Assembly: GCA_050742455.1 (NCBI GenBank)
Contig: JBOGIG010000024.1
Coordinates: 1-30,768, forward strand
Direction: 5' to 3'
Length of the DNA: 30,768 bases
DNA from: JBOGIG01 sp050742455
GTDB taxonomy: Bacteria > Actinomycetota > Acidimicrobiia > Acidimicrobiales > JBOGIG01
Of the stretch, positions 1-7,945 are shown one piece after another. Position 1 is the first letter of the stretch; every line of letters begins with the position of its first letter. The notes below the pieces were generated by a model that was not told where the DNA came from, ran no database searches, and saw only the letters and a program-made list of their open reading frames with translations. The position numbers and the translations under genes are program-made.

Positions 1-53
1 GGCGGTGGCGGTGGCGCCGGCGCCGGCGCGGGCGGCGGTTCGACGGTGGTCAT
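1..53 (-). CDS. Start of next F420-operon gene, probably coenzyme F420 gamma-glutamyl ligase (partial)
   Basis: An ATG at 53-51 on the minus strand overlaps the cofD TGA stop (52-50) as ATGA, the usual sign of translational coupling. Only about 17 codons are inside the window. They read M-T-T-V-E followed by a Pro/Ala-rich run, encoded by a GCC/GGC-rich stretch. In Actinomycetota the gene immediately after fbiA is usually fbiB (the F420-0:gamma-glutamyl ligase, cofE family), so that is the positional guess. The visible residues are too few and too low in complexity to confirm the family. Confidence 0.45.
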   Translation of the reverse strand, partial: MTTVEPPPAPAPAPPPP

Positions 54-1006
54 CGTCGGGCACCGTGCGCCGCGCCCGACGGACGGCCGGCGTCGAGGAG
101 GAGCGAGGCCAGCTCGGCGGCGTGGGCAGGGGTGTGCATGACGGTGGGGGCCACGACACAGCGCACCCCGCACGCCTCCACGGCGTCGGCGAGGGCGCCG
201 TCGGCGTCGTCGATGACCAGCGTGCCGACGAACCCGGCGTAGGCGCGCGCCACCCCGACCACCGTGGCCTCGTGGCCGAGCTCGGTCATGAGGCGGTCGG
301 CCGGCCCCTTGAGGGCGGTGCCGGCCACGATGGGGGAGACCGCCACCACCTCGGCGCGGCGGGCGGCCAAGGCCGCGGCCACTCCGGGCACGGCCAGGAT
401 CGGACCGATCGACACGATCGGGTTGGACGGGCACACCACGACGACCTCTGCCGTGTCGATGGCGTCGAGCACGCCCGGGGCCGGGGTGGAGCTGTCGGCG
501 CCCTCGAACCGCACCGAGCGCACGGCCACGGCGTGTCGGTGGGCCACGAAGTACTCCTGGAAGGAGATCTCGGGCCCCTCGACCAGGGTCAGGCGCGTGC
601 GCACCGGGCCGTCGGTCATGGGGAGGAGCCGGACCCCCACCCCCAGAGCCGCGGTGATGCCCGCCGTGACCTCCGACAACGTGGCGCCCTCGGACAGCCG
701 TTGCGTGCGGAAGAGGTGGGTGGCCAGGTCGTGGTCGCCGAGGCGGAACCACGCCGCACCGCCCAGGCGCTCGAGGCTCTCCATCGCGCCCCAGGTCTCC
801 CCGGCCAGGCCCCAGCCGCGCTCGTCGTCGTTCAATCCCGCCAGGGTGTAGGTGACGGTGTCGAGGTCGGGGCTGATATGCAGTCCATGCATCACGGTGT
901 CGTCCCCGGTGTTCACCACGGCGACGATGTCGGACGGGTCCATGACGGCGCACAGACCCATGAGCATCCTGGCCGCTCCGACGCCTCCGGCCAGAGTCAC
1001 GATCAC
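50..1006 (-). CDS. cofD: 2-phospho-L-lactate transferase (CofD/FbiA), coenzyme F420 biosynthesis
   Basis: About 318 residues, the usual CofD length. The family joins the phospholactyl (or, in actinobacteria, phosphoenolpyruvyl) group of a guanylylated donor to the deazaflavin Fo, giving the F420-0 skeleton in the cytoplasm. Visible family marks are AGGVGAAR at residues 6-13, NTGDD at 32-36, HISPDLDT at 43-50 and LGDHDLATHLFR at 89-100. The GTG start at 1006-1004 is chosen because the homologous N-terminus (V-I-V-T-L-A-G-G) begins there; the open frame continues far upstream only as an antisense shadow of the glycosyltransferase gene. A TATCGT hexamer ends 6 nt before this GTG, which fits a leaderless transcript. 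The gene is divergent from the glycosyltransferase cluster and its stop overlaps the start of the next gene. F420 use is typical of Actinomycetota. Confidence 0.93.
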   Translation of the reverse strand: MIVTLAGGVGAARMLMGLCAVMDPSDIVAVVNTGDDTVMHGLHISPDLDTVTYTLAGLNDDERGWGLAGETWGAMESLERLGGAAWFRLGDHDLATHLFRTQRLSEGATLSEVTAGITAALGVGVRLLPMTDGPVRTRLTLVEGPEISFQEYFVAHRHAVAVRSVRFEGADSSTPAPGVLDAIDTAEVVVVCPSNPIVSIGPILAVPGVAAALAARRAEVVAVSPIVAGTALKGPADRLMTELGHEATVVGVARAYAGFVGTLVIDDADGALADAVEACGVRCVVAPTVMHTPAHAAELASLLLDAGRPSGAAHGARR

Positions 1007-1012
1007 CGCGCC

Positions 1013-1018
1013 ACGATA
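1013..1018 (-). promoter_or_regulatory. Candidate -10 element of cofD (leaderless)
   Basis: TATCGT on the minus strand fits the TAnnnT actinobacterial -10 pattern and ends 6 nt before the GTG start of cofD. Transcription from it would begin at or near the start codon. No convincing -35 hexamer is visible. Confidence 0.4.
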
Positions 1019-1066
1019 ATGGGCTGACGACCCTGTTACGGCATCCGAGGGGACCGCGATCGGTGG

Positions 1067-2410
1067 GTGGGGAGTCCTCAGTGCGGGTTCCAGGTGTGCA
1101 AGGCTCCGGGAGTGCCCCCCAGCCCTCTTCCGGCGCCAGGCCCCGGCGCCCCCGGTCCTCTTCCGGTGCCAGGCCCCGGCGCCCTCCCCGGTGTGGCAGT
1201 CCAACCCAGGTTGCGGGTAGCCCTGGATGCCACGCCCTTGCTCGGTTTGCGCACTGGTGTGGGCGAGTTCTGTCTTGGGGCCATGACGGGTCTGGCAGGT
1301 CGGACCGAGTTGGATGTGGCCGCTTTTGCCATTAGCTGGAGGAGGCGTCAGGCTCTGCCCCCCCAAGTACCCCCGGGCATCAGGGTCATCGATCGGGCCA
1401 TGCCGGCCAAGCCCTTGCATCGGGCCTGGCGGGGGATCAACCTGCCACCGATCGAGTGGCTGACCGGGCCGATCGACGTGGTGCACGGAACCAATTTCGT
1501 CGTCCCTCCAAGCCGCCGGGCCGTTCGGGTGGTCACCGTGCACGACCTGACCACCGTGCGCTTCCCCCAGATGTGTGACGATGCCACTCAGGCCTTCCCG
1601 CGGCTGATTAGAAGGGCCTTGGCCGACGGAGCCTGGGTGCACACCCCGTCCCGGTTCGTGGCCGAGGAGGTGGTGGAGCTGCTTGGAGCGGATCCGCACC
1701 GGGTCCGGGCCGTCAGTCATGGGATTCCAGCTTTGGCCCTCGACCCCCCCGAGCCCGTCCCCTCCCTTGTCGGACGCCCCTACATCCTGGCTCTGGGCAC
1801 CATCGAGCCCCGCAAGGACATGGTCGGCCTGATCCAGGCCTTCGACGCCGTGGCCGGGGCTCATCCCGACTTGGTGCTGGTACTGGCCGGCCGGCCCGGA
1901 TGGTTGCTGGAGCCGTTCGAACGGGCCCGGGAGGCGGCCAGGTGGCGGGACCGCATCGTGAGCCTGGGTTACGTATCGCCCGGCCAGCGCCGATGGCTGT
2001 TGGATTCCGCCTGGCTTTTCGCTTTCCCCTCCCTGTATGAGGGCTTTGGCTTCCCGGCGCTGGAGGCCATGGCATCCGGCGTACCGGTGGTGGCCACCAC
2101 CGCCGGAGCCCTGCCCGAAACTCTGGGATCGGCTGCCCGGTTGTGCCCGCCCGGCGATCCCGAGGCGCTGGCCGGGGCGTTGGAGGAGGTCATCGGGGAC
2201 GAGGGCGAGCGCACCAGGCTGGTTGATTTGGGACTGGCCCATATCGGGCGCTTCAGCTGGGAGGCGTGCGGCGCGGGATTGGCTCGCCTTTACGCCGATG
2301 CCTTCCGGGAGGGGACTGACAGAGGGCGAAGAAGTGCCAGAAGTAGGGCCAGAGGAAGGGACAGAGGAAGGGCCAGAGGAAGGGTGCAGGTAACCGAAGG
2401 TGCGGTGTGA
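1067..2410 (+). CDS. Glycosyltransferase, GT-B fold (GT4-like), copy 1
   Basis: A retaining GT-B glycosyltransferase that probably adds a sugar from an NDP donor to a surface polysaccharide or lipid-linked glycan. In the longest frame (447 residues) the N-terminal Rossmann domain starts with RVALDATPLLG at 50-60. The donor-binding C-terminal domain holds LGTIEPRKD (243-251) and the EX7E motif YEGFGFPALE (E325 and E333). The start is uncertain. GTG 1067 has a GAGGGGA about 13 nt upstream, but would give a Pro/Gly-rich leader made by a 33-bp tandem duplication. TTG 1211 or GTG 1193 would begin next to the conserved domain. The C-terminus ends in an Arg-rich tail made of 12-bp repeats. It is first of three related genes in a row. 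The acceptor and sugar cannot be read from sequence. Confidence 0.88.
   Translation: MGSPQCGFQVCKAPGVPPSPLPAPGPGAPGPLPVPGPGALPGVAVQPRLRVALDATPLLGLRTGVGEFCLGAMTGLAGRTELDVAAFAISWRRRQALPPQVPPGIRVIDRAMPAKPLHRAWRGINLPPIEWLTGPIDVVHGTNFVVPPSRRAVRVVTVHDLTTVRFPQMCDDATQAFPRLIRRALADGAWVHTPSRFVAEEVVELLGADPHRVRAVSHGIPALALDPPEPVPSLVGRPYILALGTIEPRKDMVGLIQAFDAVAGAHPDLVLVLAGRPGWLLEPFERAREAARWRDRIVSLGYVSPGQRRWLLDSAWLFAFPSLYEGFGFPALEAMASGVPVVATTAGALPETLGSAARLCPPGDPEALAGALEEVIGDEGERTRLVDLGLAHIGRFSWEACGAGLARLYADAFREGTDRGRRSARSRARGRDRGRARGRVQVTEGAV
1124..1189 (+). repeat. 33-bp tandem duplication, two copies
   Basis: Units 1124-1156 and 1157-1189 share CCTCTTCCGG and then YGCCAGGCCCCGGCGCCC, differing at one of the first 28 bases. 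The period is a multiple of three. If the 1067 start is used the repeat encodes two Pro/Gly-rich 11-residue units before the glycosyltransferase domain. Confidence 0.75.
2339..2386 (+). repeat. 12-bp tandem repeat at the 3' end of glycosyltransferase 1
   Basis: Four 12-base units of the form AGAGGAAGGGMC (the first and last degenerate) at 2339, 2351, 2363 and 2375. In frame they give an Arg-Gly/Arg-Ala-rich basic tail just before the stop at 2410. Confidence 0.7.
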
Positions 2411-2443
2411 CCCGAGCCAGGGGTCGAGAAAGGCGCCGGGTCG

Positions 2444-3550
2444 ATGAAGGTAACGTTGGTGGCCCAGCAGTTCCGCCGGCCGGTGCCGGGCGGGATAGGG
2501 ACCTACACCAGGGGTTTGTTGATGGGTCTGGCGGCCATGGGAGACGATGCCCCCAATGTCTGCCTGACCGCCAGCAGGGCCCCGGCCGGGCCCGATCCGC
2601 TGGAAGACTTTGGGGTGGCCTATCATCCTTCGGCCGCACCGGCCCGGGTGTTGACCGGCCTGTGGGCCCATGGATTGATGTCAATGGCCGCCGATGCCGG
2701 GGTGGTCCATTCCACCTCCCTCGCCTTCCCCAACGCCAGGGGCCCGTTGAGCGTAACCATCCACGATCTGTCGTGGCGCAATCCGGCCAATGGGTTCTCG
2801 GCTCGGGGGGTGCGCTGGCACGAGGCGGCCCTGGACCGGGCCTTCAAGCGGGCCAGACTCCTGATCGTGCCGTCGCCGCAGGTGGCCGATTCGGTCCGCA
2901 CCGCCGGAGCGTCGCCTGACCTGGTCCACGTAGTCCCCGAAGGATGTGATCACCTGGGCCTGCCCGATGCCGGGGCAACCGATGAGCTACTGAAGCGCCA
3001 CGGTATCGACACGCCCTTCCTGCTCAGTGTTTCGACCTTGGAACCTCGCAAGAACCTGTCCCGCCTGTTTCAGGCCTATGCGCTGGCCCGAGGGCGCCTC
3101 CCCGGTCCCTGGCCCCTGGTCGTGGTCGGGCCCAAGGGCTGGGGCGATGCCCCGGAGCGCACTCCTGGGGTGGTCCTCGTCGGATCGGTGGCTGACGGAG
3201 TGTTGTCGGGTCTTTACGGCCGGGCCCAGTGTGTCGCCTATGTTCCCCTGGAGGAGGGATTCGGTTTGCCGGCGGTCGAGGCCATGGCGGCCGGGGCTGG
3301 GGTCGTGGCCAGCCCGGTCCCCAGTCTCGGCCTGGCCGATGAGGCGACAGGCCTGGGATCAAGCCCGAAGCGACCGGCTTGGGTTGTAGATCCGTTGAAC
3401 CTGGCCGACATGGCCGAAGGCCTGGTGGCCATGTGCACCGACGGCCCCGACCGCGATGAGGTGATCCGTGCCGGAACCGACCGGGCTGCTCTACTGACCT
3501 GGCAGGCGTGTGCCCGTCGTCACGTCGCTCTGTGGGAGTCCATAGCTTGA
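2444..3550 (+). CDS. Glycosyltransferase, GT-B fold (GT4-like), copy 2
   Basis: A 368-residue GT-B glycosyltransferase. The N-terminus has MKVTLVAQQF and the glycine-rich loop VPGGIGTYTRG (14-24), which contacts substrates in this superfamily. The C-terminal half has STLEPRKN (197-204) and the EX7E motif EEGFGLPAVEA (E271 and E279). The ATG at 2444 follows a purine-rich GAGAAAGG (2426-2433) at ordinary spacing and begins right at the domain, so it is firm. It lies 33 bp after copy 1, and its TGA overlaps the probable TTG start of copy 3, so the three are probably co-transcribed. The protein is on the short side for the family but complete. Substrate is unknown; from context it should act on cell-surface glycans at the cytoplasmic face. 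Confidence 0.9.
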   Translation: MKVTLVAQQFRRPVPGGIGTYTRGLLMGLAAMGDDAPNVCLTASRAPAGPDPLEDFGVAYHPSAAPARVLTGLWAHGLMSMAADAGVVHSTSLAFPNARGPLSVTIHDLSWRNPANGFSARGVRWHEAALDRAFKRARLLIVPSPQVADSVRTAGASPDLVHVVPEGCDHLGLPDAGATDELLKRHGIDTPFLLSVSTLEPRKNLSRLFQAYALARGRLPGPWPLVVVGPKGWGDAPERTPGVVLVGSVADGVLSGLYGRAQCVAYVPLEEGFGLPAVEAMAAGAGVVASPVPSLGLADEATGLGSSPKRPAWVVDPLNLADMAEGLVAMCTDGPDRDEVIRAGTDRAALLTWQACARRHVALWESIA

Positions 3551-4767
3551 GGACCGAACCGAACGACAGCGCCGGCCCGATCTCGGCCCCAGGGGGAGGC
3601 CAGGGAAGTCCCCGAGCGACCGGCCGGGGACAGGGAGGGGTCTTACGGGTCAGCCTCGATGTCAGCGCCGTACCCACCCGCCCGGCCGGCGCCGGGCGCT
3701 ACACCCTAGAACTGGCGCTCAACCTGGCGGTCCGCCCCGACATAGAGCTGGTGTTGGTGTCCCGCTCGGGTGACGCGGCCCGCTGGCGCTCACTCATCCC
3801 GTCGGTAATCGTGCGCGACGTGGTGCCCGCCCCCCGGCCACTGCGACTGGCCTGGGAACAGGCCCGCATGCCCTCGATGCTCGATTCTTTGGGGGTCGAC
3901 GTCCACCACGGTCCCCACTACACCATGCCCGAAGCGGCCCGGGTGCCCGAGGTGGTGACCATCCACGACCTGACCTATTTCGATCATCCCGAGTGGCACG
4001 AACGTTCCAAGGTCGTCCTGTTCCGGCGGGCCATCCGGGTCGCTGCGGCAAAGGCCGACGCTCTGATCTGTGTGAGTGAGACAACGGCCGGGCGCCTGCG
4101 CGCCCTCTTCGATCCCAAATCAGCCGTGTATGTCATTCCCCACGGCGTGGACCACGCCCGCTTCAATTGCGAAGAGCCTGAGCCCGGAGCCGACTCCCGG
4201 GTGCTGGCCGGCCTCGGGGTGCATGCCCCGTACGTGGTATTTGTCGGGACGCTCGAGCCTCGAAAGAACATCCCCAGCCTGGTCAGCGCGTTCGACCGCA
4301 TGAGCAAGGCCCATCCCGGATTGCGCCTGGTGTTGGCCGGTGGTTCGGGTTGGGGGGCCGAAGCGGTGGCGCGGGCGGTGGCCGACGCCCGCCATCCCGA
4401 GCGGGTCCAGACGCTTGGATATGTTCCCGACTCCGGCGTCCCCGCACTGTTGCGTGGGGCAGCGGCGGTGGCTTATCCCTCTCTGGAGGAGGGGTTCGGA
4501 TTGCCGGCACTGGAGGCGCTGGCCTGCGGTGCCCCCCTGGTGACCACCACTGGATCGGCCATGGAGGAGATCGCCGAGGGGGCGGCGTTGCTGGTGGCCC
4601 CGGGAGACACCGATGCCCTGGCCGGAGCGTTGGATATGGCGGTGCGCACCGACCAGGCGCTGGAGGGCCGCAGGGAGCGGGGGCTGGCCATCGCCGCGGC
4701 CCATACCTGGCGGGCCAGCGCCGAAGGACACCTGAGGGCGTACCGGGCTGCTTTCGGTTCCCCCTAG
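3547..4767 (+). CDS. Glycosyltransferase, GT-B fold (GT4-like), copy 3
   Basis: A GT-B glycosyltransferase of about 406 residues from the TTG at 3547. Motifs by that numbering are RPAGAGRYTLE (46-56), the acceptor-side IHDLTYFDHPEW, FVGTLEPRKN (232-241) and the EX7E motif LEEGFGLPALEA (E315 and E323). The TTG start shares bases with the TGA stop of copy 2 (TTGA), suggesting translational coupling. A GTG at 3508 is also in frame, but would overlap copy 2 by 43 bases. The conserved domain itself begins about 33 residues after the TTG, with a Gly/Pro/Arg-rich lead-in. The shared EPRKN and EGFG(L/F)PA signatures suggest the three genes arose by duplication or serve successive transfers on one glycan. 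Confidence 0.88.
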   Translation: MRTEPNDSAGPISAPGGGQGSPRATGRGQGGVLRVSLDVSAVPTRPAGAGRYTLELALNLAVRPDIELVLVSRSGDAARWRSLIPSVIVRDVVPAPRPLRLAWEQARMPSMLDSLGVDVHHGPHYTMPEAARVPEVVTIHDLTYFDHPEWHERSKVVLFRRAIRVAAAKADALICVSETTAGRLRALFDPKSAVYVIPHGVDHARFNCEEPEPGADSRVLAGLGVHAPYVVFVGTLEPRKNIPSLVSAFDRMSKAHPGLRLVLAGGSGWGAEAVARAVADARHPERVQTLGYVPDSGVPALLRGAAAVAYPSLEEGFGLPALEALACGAPLVTTTGSAMEEIAEGAALLVAPGDTDALAGALDMAVRTDQALEGRRERGLAIAAAHTWRASAEGHLRAYRAAFGSP

Positions 4768-4775
4768 TGTCCAGT

Positions 4776-4835
4776 TAGCTTGGTGGCGTGAGAGGCCCCA
4801 GGCGGCGCATGCCAATGACGCCAAGACAGAAATGA
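4776..4835 (+). promoter_or_regulatory. Candidate promoter and 15-codon Arg-rich leader ORF before the SDR gene
   Basis: TAGCTT at 4776-4781 fits the -10 pattern and is followed after 6 nt by a GTG (4788). That GTG opens a 15-residue frame (V-R-G-P-R-R-R-M-P-M-T-P-R-Q-K), whose TGA (4833-4835) overlaps the ATG of the downstream gene (4832) as ATGA. The arrangement fits a leaderless upstream ORF coupled to the SDR gene, which has no clear Shine-Dalgarno sequence of its own. The peptide is too short to prove by sequence alone. Confidence 0.3.
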
Positions 4836-5749
4836 GAGCGTTCGTCACCGGTGGCCACGGGTTCGTGGGACGGTGGCTTACCGAGCATCTGTCCGCCTGC
4901 GGCGACGAAGTCGAGGCGCCCGACGAGAGCATCGACATAACCGATCCGACGCTGCTGGCACCGGCCATGTCCCGGGCTCGACCCGAGGCTGTCTACCACC
5001 TGGCCGCTTTGGCTCACGTCGGGGACTCCTGGTCCGACCCTCACGAGGTGTTCAGGGTCAATGCATTGGGCACTCTGGGCGTCCTGGAGGCGGCCCGCCA
5101 GATCGAACCCCGACCTAGGGTGCTGGTGGTCAGCTCGGCCGAGGTCTACGGCTCAGTGGCGCCCCACGACCTGCCCCTGACCGAGTCCCAGCCCCTGGCA
5201 CCGACCACCCCTTATGCCGCCAGCAAGGTGGCGGCCGAGTACCTGGGGGTGCAGGCCCACCTGGGTCACGGCCTCGAGGTCGTGAGGGTGCGTTCCTTCA
5301 ACCACGTGGGCCCCGGTCAATCGACTCGCTTTGCAGTGGCCGGGATGGCCAGTCGAATCCTGGAGAGCCAAGCGGCCGGACGGAAGACCCTCATGGTGGG
5401 CAATCTCAGCCCCCGACGGGATTTCACCGATGTGCGGGATGTGGTGCGGGCCTATCGCCTGGTCATCGAGTTGGGGGGGGCGGGCCAAGTCTACAACGTG
5501 TGCTCGGGTAGTGACATCTCCATCGGAGACCTGGCCCGTAGGATGATCGAGCTGGCAGGGGTCGACCTGGAGCTGCAGACCGATCCCGAGCTGGTGCGGG
5601 CCAGCGATCTGCCAGTGCTGAGAGGCGATCCGTCCCTGCTGGCCACCACCACCGGATGGCAACCGGTGTTCACCCTCGACGACACTTTGTCCGACGTCTT
5701 GGCCTCGGCCCGCCAGGATTTGGCCGGGGAGAGCCCCAGGGGAAGATAG
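4832..5749 (+). CDS. NAD-dependent epimerase/dehydratase, GDP-4-keto-6-deoxymannose reductase-like
   Basis: An extended short-chain dehydrogenase of 305 residues. The nucleotide-binding loop is TGGHGFVG (6-13), the active site has SSAE (101-104) and Tyr128-x3-Lys132 in PYAASK, and RSFNHVGPGQ (154-163) plus RRDFTDVRDVVRAY follow. The SFNH-x-GPGQ and RDFTDVRD signatures are typical of the Rmd type, which reduces GDP-4-keto-6-deoxymannose to GDP-rhamnose (or a related 6-deoxyhexose). A UDP- or dTDP-sugar epimerase is the main alternative. The ATG at 4832 starts exactly at the Rossmann strand. It follows three glycosyltransferases, and manB and a phosphomannose isomerase lie further along, which supports a GDP-mannose-derived substrate. 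The 4,6-dehydratase (Gmd) that should precede it in the pathway is not in this window. Confidence 0.82.
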   Translation: MRAFVTGGHGFVGRWLTEHLSACGDEVEAPDESIDITDPTLLAPAMSRARPEAVYHLAALAHVGDSWSDPHEVFRVNALGTLGVLEAARQIEPRPRVLVVSSAEVYGSVAPHDLPLTESQPLAPTTPYAASKVAAEYLGVQAHLGHGLEVVRVRSFNHVGPGQSTRFAVAGMASRILESQAAGRKTLMVGNLSPRRDFTDVRDVVRAYRLVIELGGAGQVYNVCSGSDISIGDLARRMIELAGVDLELQTDPELVRASDLPVLRGDPSLLATTTGWQPVFTLDDTLSDVLASARQDLAGESPRGR

Positions 5750-5860
5750 TGGGCATGAACGGCGTTGTAATTGGCGAGGCCCTGCCCGGAGTGGGCGCGG
5801 CTCTGCCCGGGACCGACTTGTGGCGGAGAGATCAAAATAGGCACAAACGAGGGAGATGAC

Positions 5861-6910
5861 ATGGCCCACGAGGACGGCAAGGGATCGGATGACGATCGCA
5901 CACGCCAGGCAGAAAGGCCCGCCCTAACCAGGACCGACGAGGACCTAACCAGGACCGACGAGGAATGGCGGGCACAACTGGGACCTGAGCGCTTCGAGGT
6001 GCTACGTCGGGCCGGAACCGAACGCCCCTGGGTCGGACAGTATGTGGATTGTCACGACGACGGCACCTACCACTGTGCGGGTTGTGGGGCCCGCTTGTTC
6101 GACGCGGCCACCAAGTTCGAATCAGGGTCGGGGTGGCCCAGCTTCTATCAGCCGATCCAGTCCGACGCCATCGAGATCGTCACCGATCGGTCCCACGGGA
6201 TGAGCCGTACCGAGGTCCGTTGTCACCGGTGCGGGTCGCACCTTGGTCACCTTTTCGACGACGGCCCGAAGCCCACCGGCCAGCGCTACTGCATGAACTC
6301 CCTGGCCCTTCAGCTTGAACCCGAGGGGGCCGTTGGCGTCGAGCCTGCCGGGGCTGTCGGGCCGCATCCCGAGGCAGCGTCCCAGCCCAGCGAGAAGGCC
6401 ACTTTCGGGGCGGGCTGTTTCTGGGGAGTGGAGGAGTCCTTCCGCACCATGGAGGGCGTGGATGGCACTGCCGTCGGATATGCCGGAGGCCATGCCGACA
6501 ATCCAACCTATTCCGAGGTGTGCTCGCACACCACTGGTCACGCAGAGGTGGTCGAGCTCACCTTCGATCCGGGCCGGGTCAGCTATGGCGAACTGGTGGG
6601 GGCATTCTGGAAGCTGCACGATCCCACCACCCTCAATCGCCAGGGCCCCGACGTTGGAGACCAGTATCGATCGGTCATCTTTTACCATTCGCCCGAGCAG
6701 GCCCGACTGGCCGAGGAGTCCAAAGCGGCCCACCAAGGCGAGCTGCACCGACCGATTGTCACCGAGATCCTGCCCGCCCCCCGCTTCTGGCGGGCCGAGG
6801 ATTACCACCAGGGTTACCTGGCCCAGCGCAATCAGGCGGCCTGCGCCACCGGGGCGTCCAAGCCCGATTCCCTAACCGGTGCCATCCGTAGTCTCCTCGG
6901 CCACCGCTGA
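5861..6910 (+). CDS. msrBA: Bifunctional methionine sulfoxide reductase, MsrB-MsrA fusion
   Basis: A 349-residue fusion that repairs both methionine-sulfoxide stereoisomers. The N-terminal MsrB domain (about 35-152) has the structural zinc pairs C72/C75 and C121/C124 and the catalytic Cys144 in RYCMNS. After a Pro/Ala/Glu linker comes MsrA (about 178-330), with catalytic Cys186 in GAGCFWG, plus YSEVCSHTTGHAEVV and FWRAEDYHQGYL. The ATG at 5861 is preceded by GAGGGAG (5849-5855); an upstream in-frame GTG at 5771 adds no recognisable domain. The N-terminal tail contains LTRTDE(D/E) twice, made by a 21-bp tandem duplication. No signal peptide is seen, so it should be cytoplasmic. Its 3' end overlaps the convergent methyltransferase gene by 39 bases. 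The MsrB-first order is the less familiar arrangement of this fusion. Confidence 0.95.
   Translation: MAHEDGKGSDDDRTRQAERPALTRTDEDLTRTDEEWRAQLGPERFEVLRRAGTERPWVGQYVDCHDDGTYHCAGCGARLFDAATKFESGSGWPSFYQPIQSDAIEIVTDRSHGMSRTEVRCHRCGSHLGHLFDDGPKPTGQRYCMNSLALQLEPEGAVGVEPAGAVGPHPEAASQPSEKATFGAGCFWGVEESFRTMEGVDGTAVGYAGGHADNPTYSEVCSHTTGHAEVVELTFDPGRVSYGELVGAFWKLHDPTTLNRQGPDVGDQYRSVIFYHSPEQARLAEESKAAHQGELHRPIVTEILPAPRFWRAEDYHQGYLAQRNQAACATGASKPDSLTGAIRSLLGHR
5923..5964 (+). repeat. 21-bp perfect tandem duplication in msrBA
   Basis: The 21-base unit beginning CCTAACCAGGACC occurs at 5923-5943 and again at 5944-5964 without mismatch. In frame it repeats seven residues (LTRTDED then LTRTDEE) before the MsrB domain. 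Confidence 0.85.
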
Positions 6911-7939
6911 CACTGGAGGTCGGGAGCCGCCGTCCTCACCTGAGGCCGGGCGTTTCACCGGCTCGAGGCCCCAGCGCCGTTCCAACGCGGCGATGGCGTA
7001 GGGGCCGGGCAGCCCCTGGTCGGGCAGGACGACCCCAGCCTTGGCCAGTACATACACGTTCCAGGCGCCGGCCAAGCCAAAGCGTTCTACCTGGACCATG
7101 ATCCTGCGTTCCATGGCCTCACGGCGTTCGAAGCCAGCCTCGGCGAAGCGCCGCTCCCACCACCCGAAAGAGGCGATGGTCAGGTGGCCCTCCACCGGCA
7201 AGCCGTCGATGTCGGTGAACAGGTCCTGGTGAGCGACCGGCCCGTCATATTCAGGACCCAGCCCCTCGTAGTAGGCCAGGCGTTCAGGCTTGACCTTTCC
7301 CTCCAGCCACCCGTCAGGTCCTCCTGAATTTGGACCAAATGAGGGAATGGTGGCGAATACCCAACCCCGGCTGATGCGGGCCAGTTCGGCTATGGCTCCG
7401 GGGACGGACTGGGGTGGGAGATGTTCGAGGGTTTCGAGGATGCTGATGCAGTCGATCGAAGCATCGGGGAGGTCCAGCCCGGCCAGCAAGTCGCCCTGGG
7501 CCACGTGTCCTTGGGCTCCGGGCGCGGCATGGTCAATGGCGTAGGCGCTGTAGTCCACCCCTCGGGCCTCAAGCCCCAGCTCACGCAGGCATTCGACCAC
7601 CCAGCCAAGCGCACAGCCCAGGTCCAAGAAGTTGGCCTCGCCGAAGAACCGCCACAGCAGGTAGGCGCTTACCGGGGCGTTGGACGAGGCCCGGGTGTAG
7701 GTCTCGTAGCCGCTGCGGCCCATGCGGTCCTCGGGGTCGCGGCCCAGGCCGAAGTAGGAACCCCCATAGACATCGGGCTCGACTCCTTGGGAGCGCAGAG
7801 CTTCGGTCAGCTCCCGCGCTCCTCGGCCGACCATGCGCCTGCCCCAGGCTTGGCGCACAACCAGGCGCAGGCAGGCTCTAAGGAGGCGAGCCGCCTCGAT
7901 CATCGCCGAGTGGACCCCACGGTCGAACTTGTCGGACAA
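6872..7939 (-). CDS. Class I SAM-dependent methyltransferase
   Basis: A 355-residue methyltransferase. The SAM-binding motif I is FLDLGCALGWVVE (104-116), followed by GVDYSAYAI (motif II region), an acidic stretch DASIDCISILETLEH (motif III-IV region) and a C-terminal half rich in aromatic residues. An N-terminal part of about 100 residues (YFGLGRDPEDRMGRSGY and around) is not assigned. The substrate is unknown; relatives often act on small metabolites or sugars, and the glycosyltransferase neighbours make a glycan substrate possible. The TTG start at 7939-7937 is preceded by AAGG, and lies 6 bp after the stop of the 51-residue gene, so the two form an operon. The TAG stop lies inside the convergent msrBA coding sequence, giving a 39-bp overlap. 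Confidence 0.85.
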   Translation of the reverse strand: MSDKFDRGVHSAMIEAARLLRACLRLVVRQAWGRRMVGRGARELTEALRSQGVEPDVYGGSYFGLGRDPEDRMGRSGYETYTRASSNAPVSAYLLWRFFGEANFLDLGCALGWVVECLRELGLEARGVDYSAYAIDHAAPGAQGHVAQGDLLAGLDLPDASIDCISILETLEHLPPQSVPGAIAELARISRGWVFATIPSFGPNSGGPDGWLEGKVKPERLAYYEGLGPEYDGPVAHQDLFTDIDGLPVEGHLTIASFGWWERRFAEAGFERREAMERRIMVQVERFGLAGAWNVYVLAKAGVVLPDQGLPGPYAIAALERRWGLEPVKRPASGEDGGSRPPVSAVAEETTDGTG

Positions 7940-7945
7940 TGAGCC

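Noticed and set aside
1007..2671. Long open minus-strand frame continuing upstream of cofD
   Set aside because: It is antisense to a clear glycosyltransferase and reads as Pro/Gly/His-rich filler without motifs; high GC removes stop codons on the opposite strand.
5757..5859. 34-codon plus-strand frame ending just before msrBA
   Set aside because: Contains a small internal repeat and a basic tail. It has a distant purine-rich stretch upstream but no conserved feature, so I could not separate it from chance.
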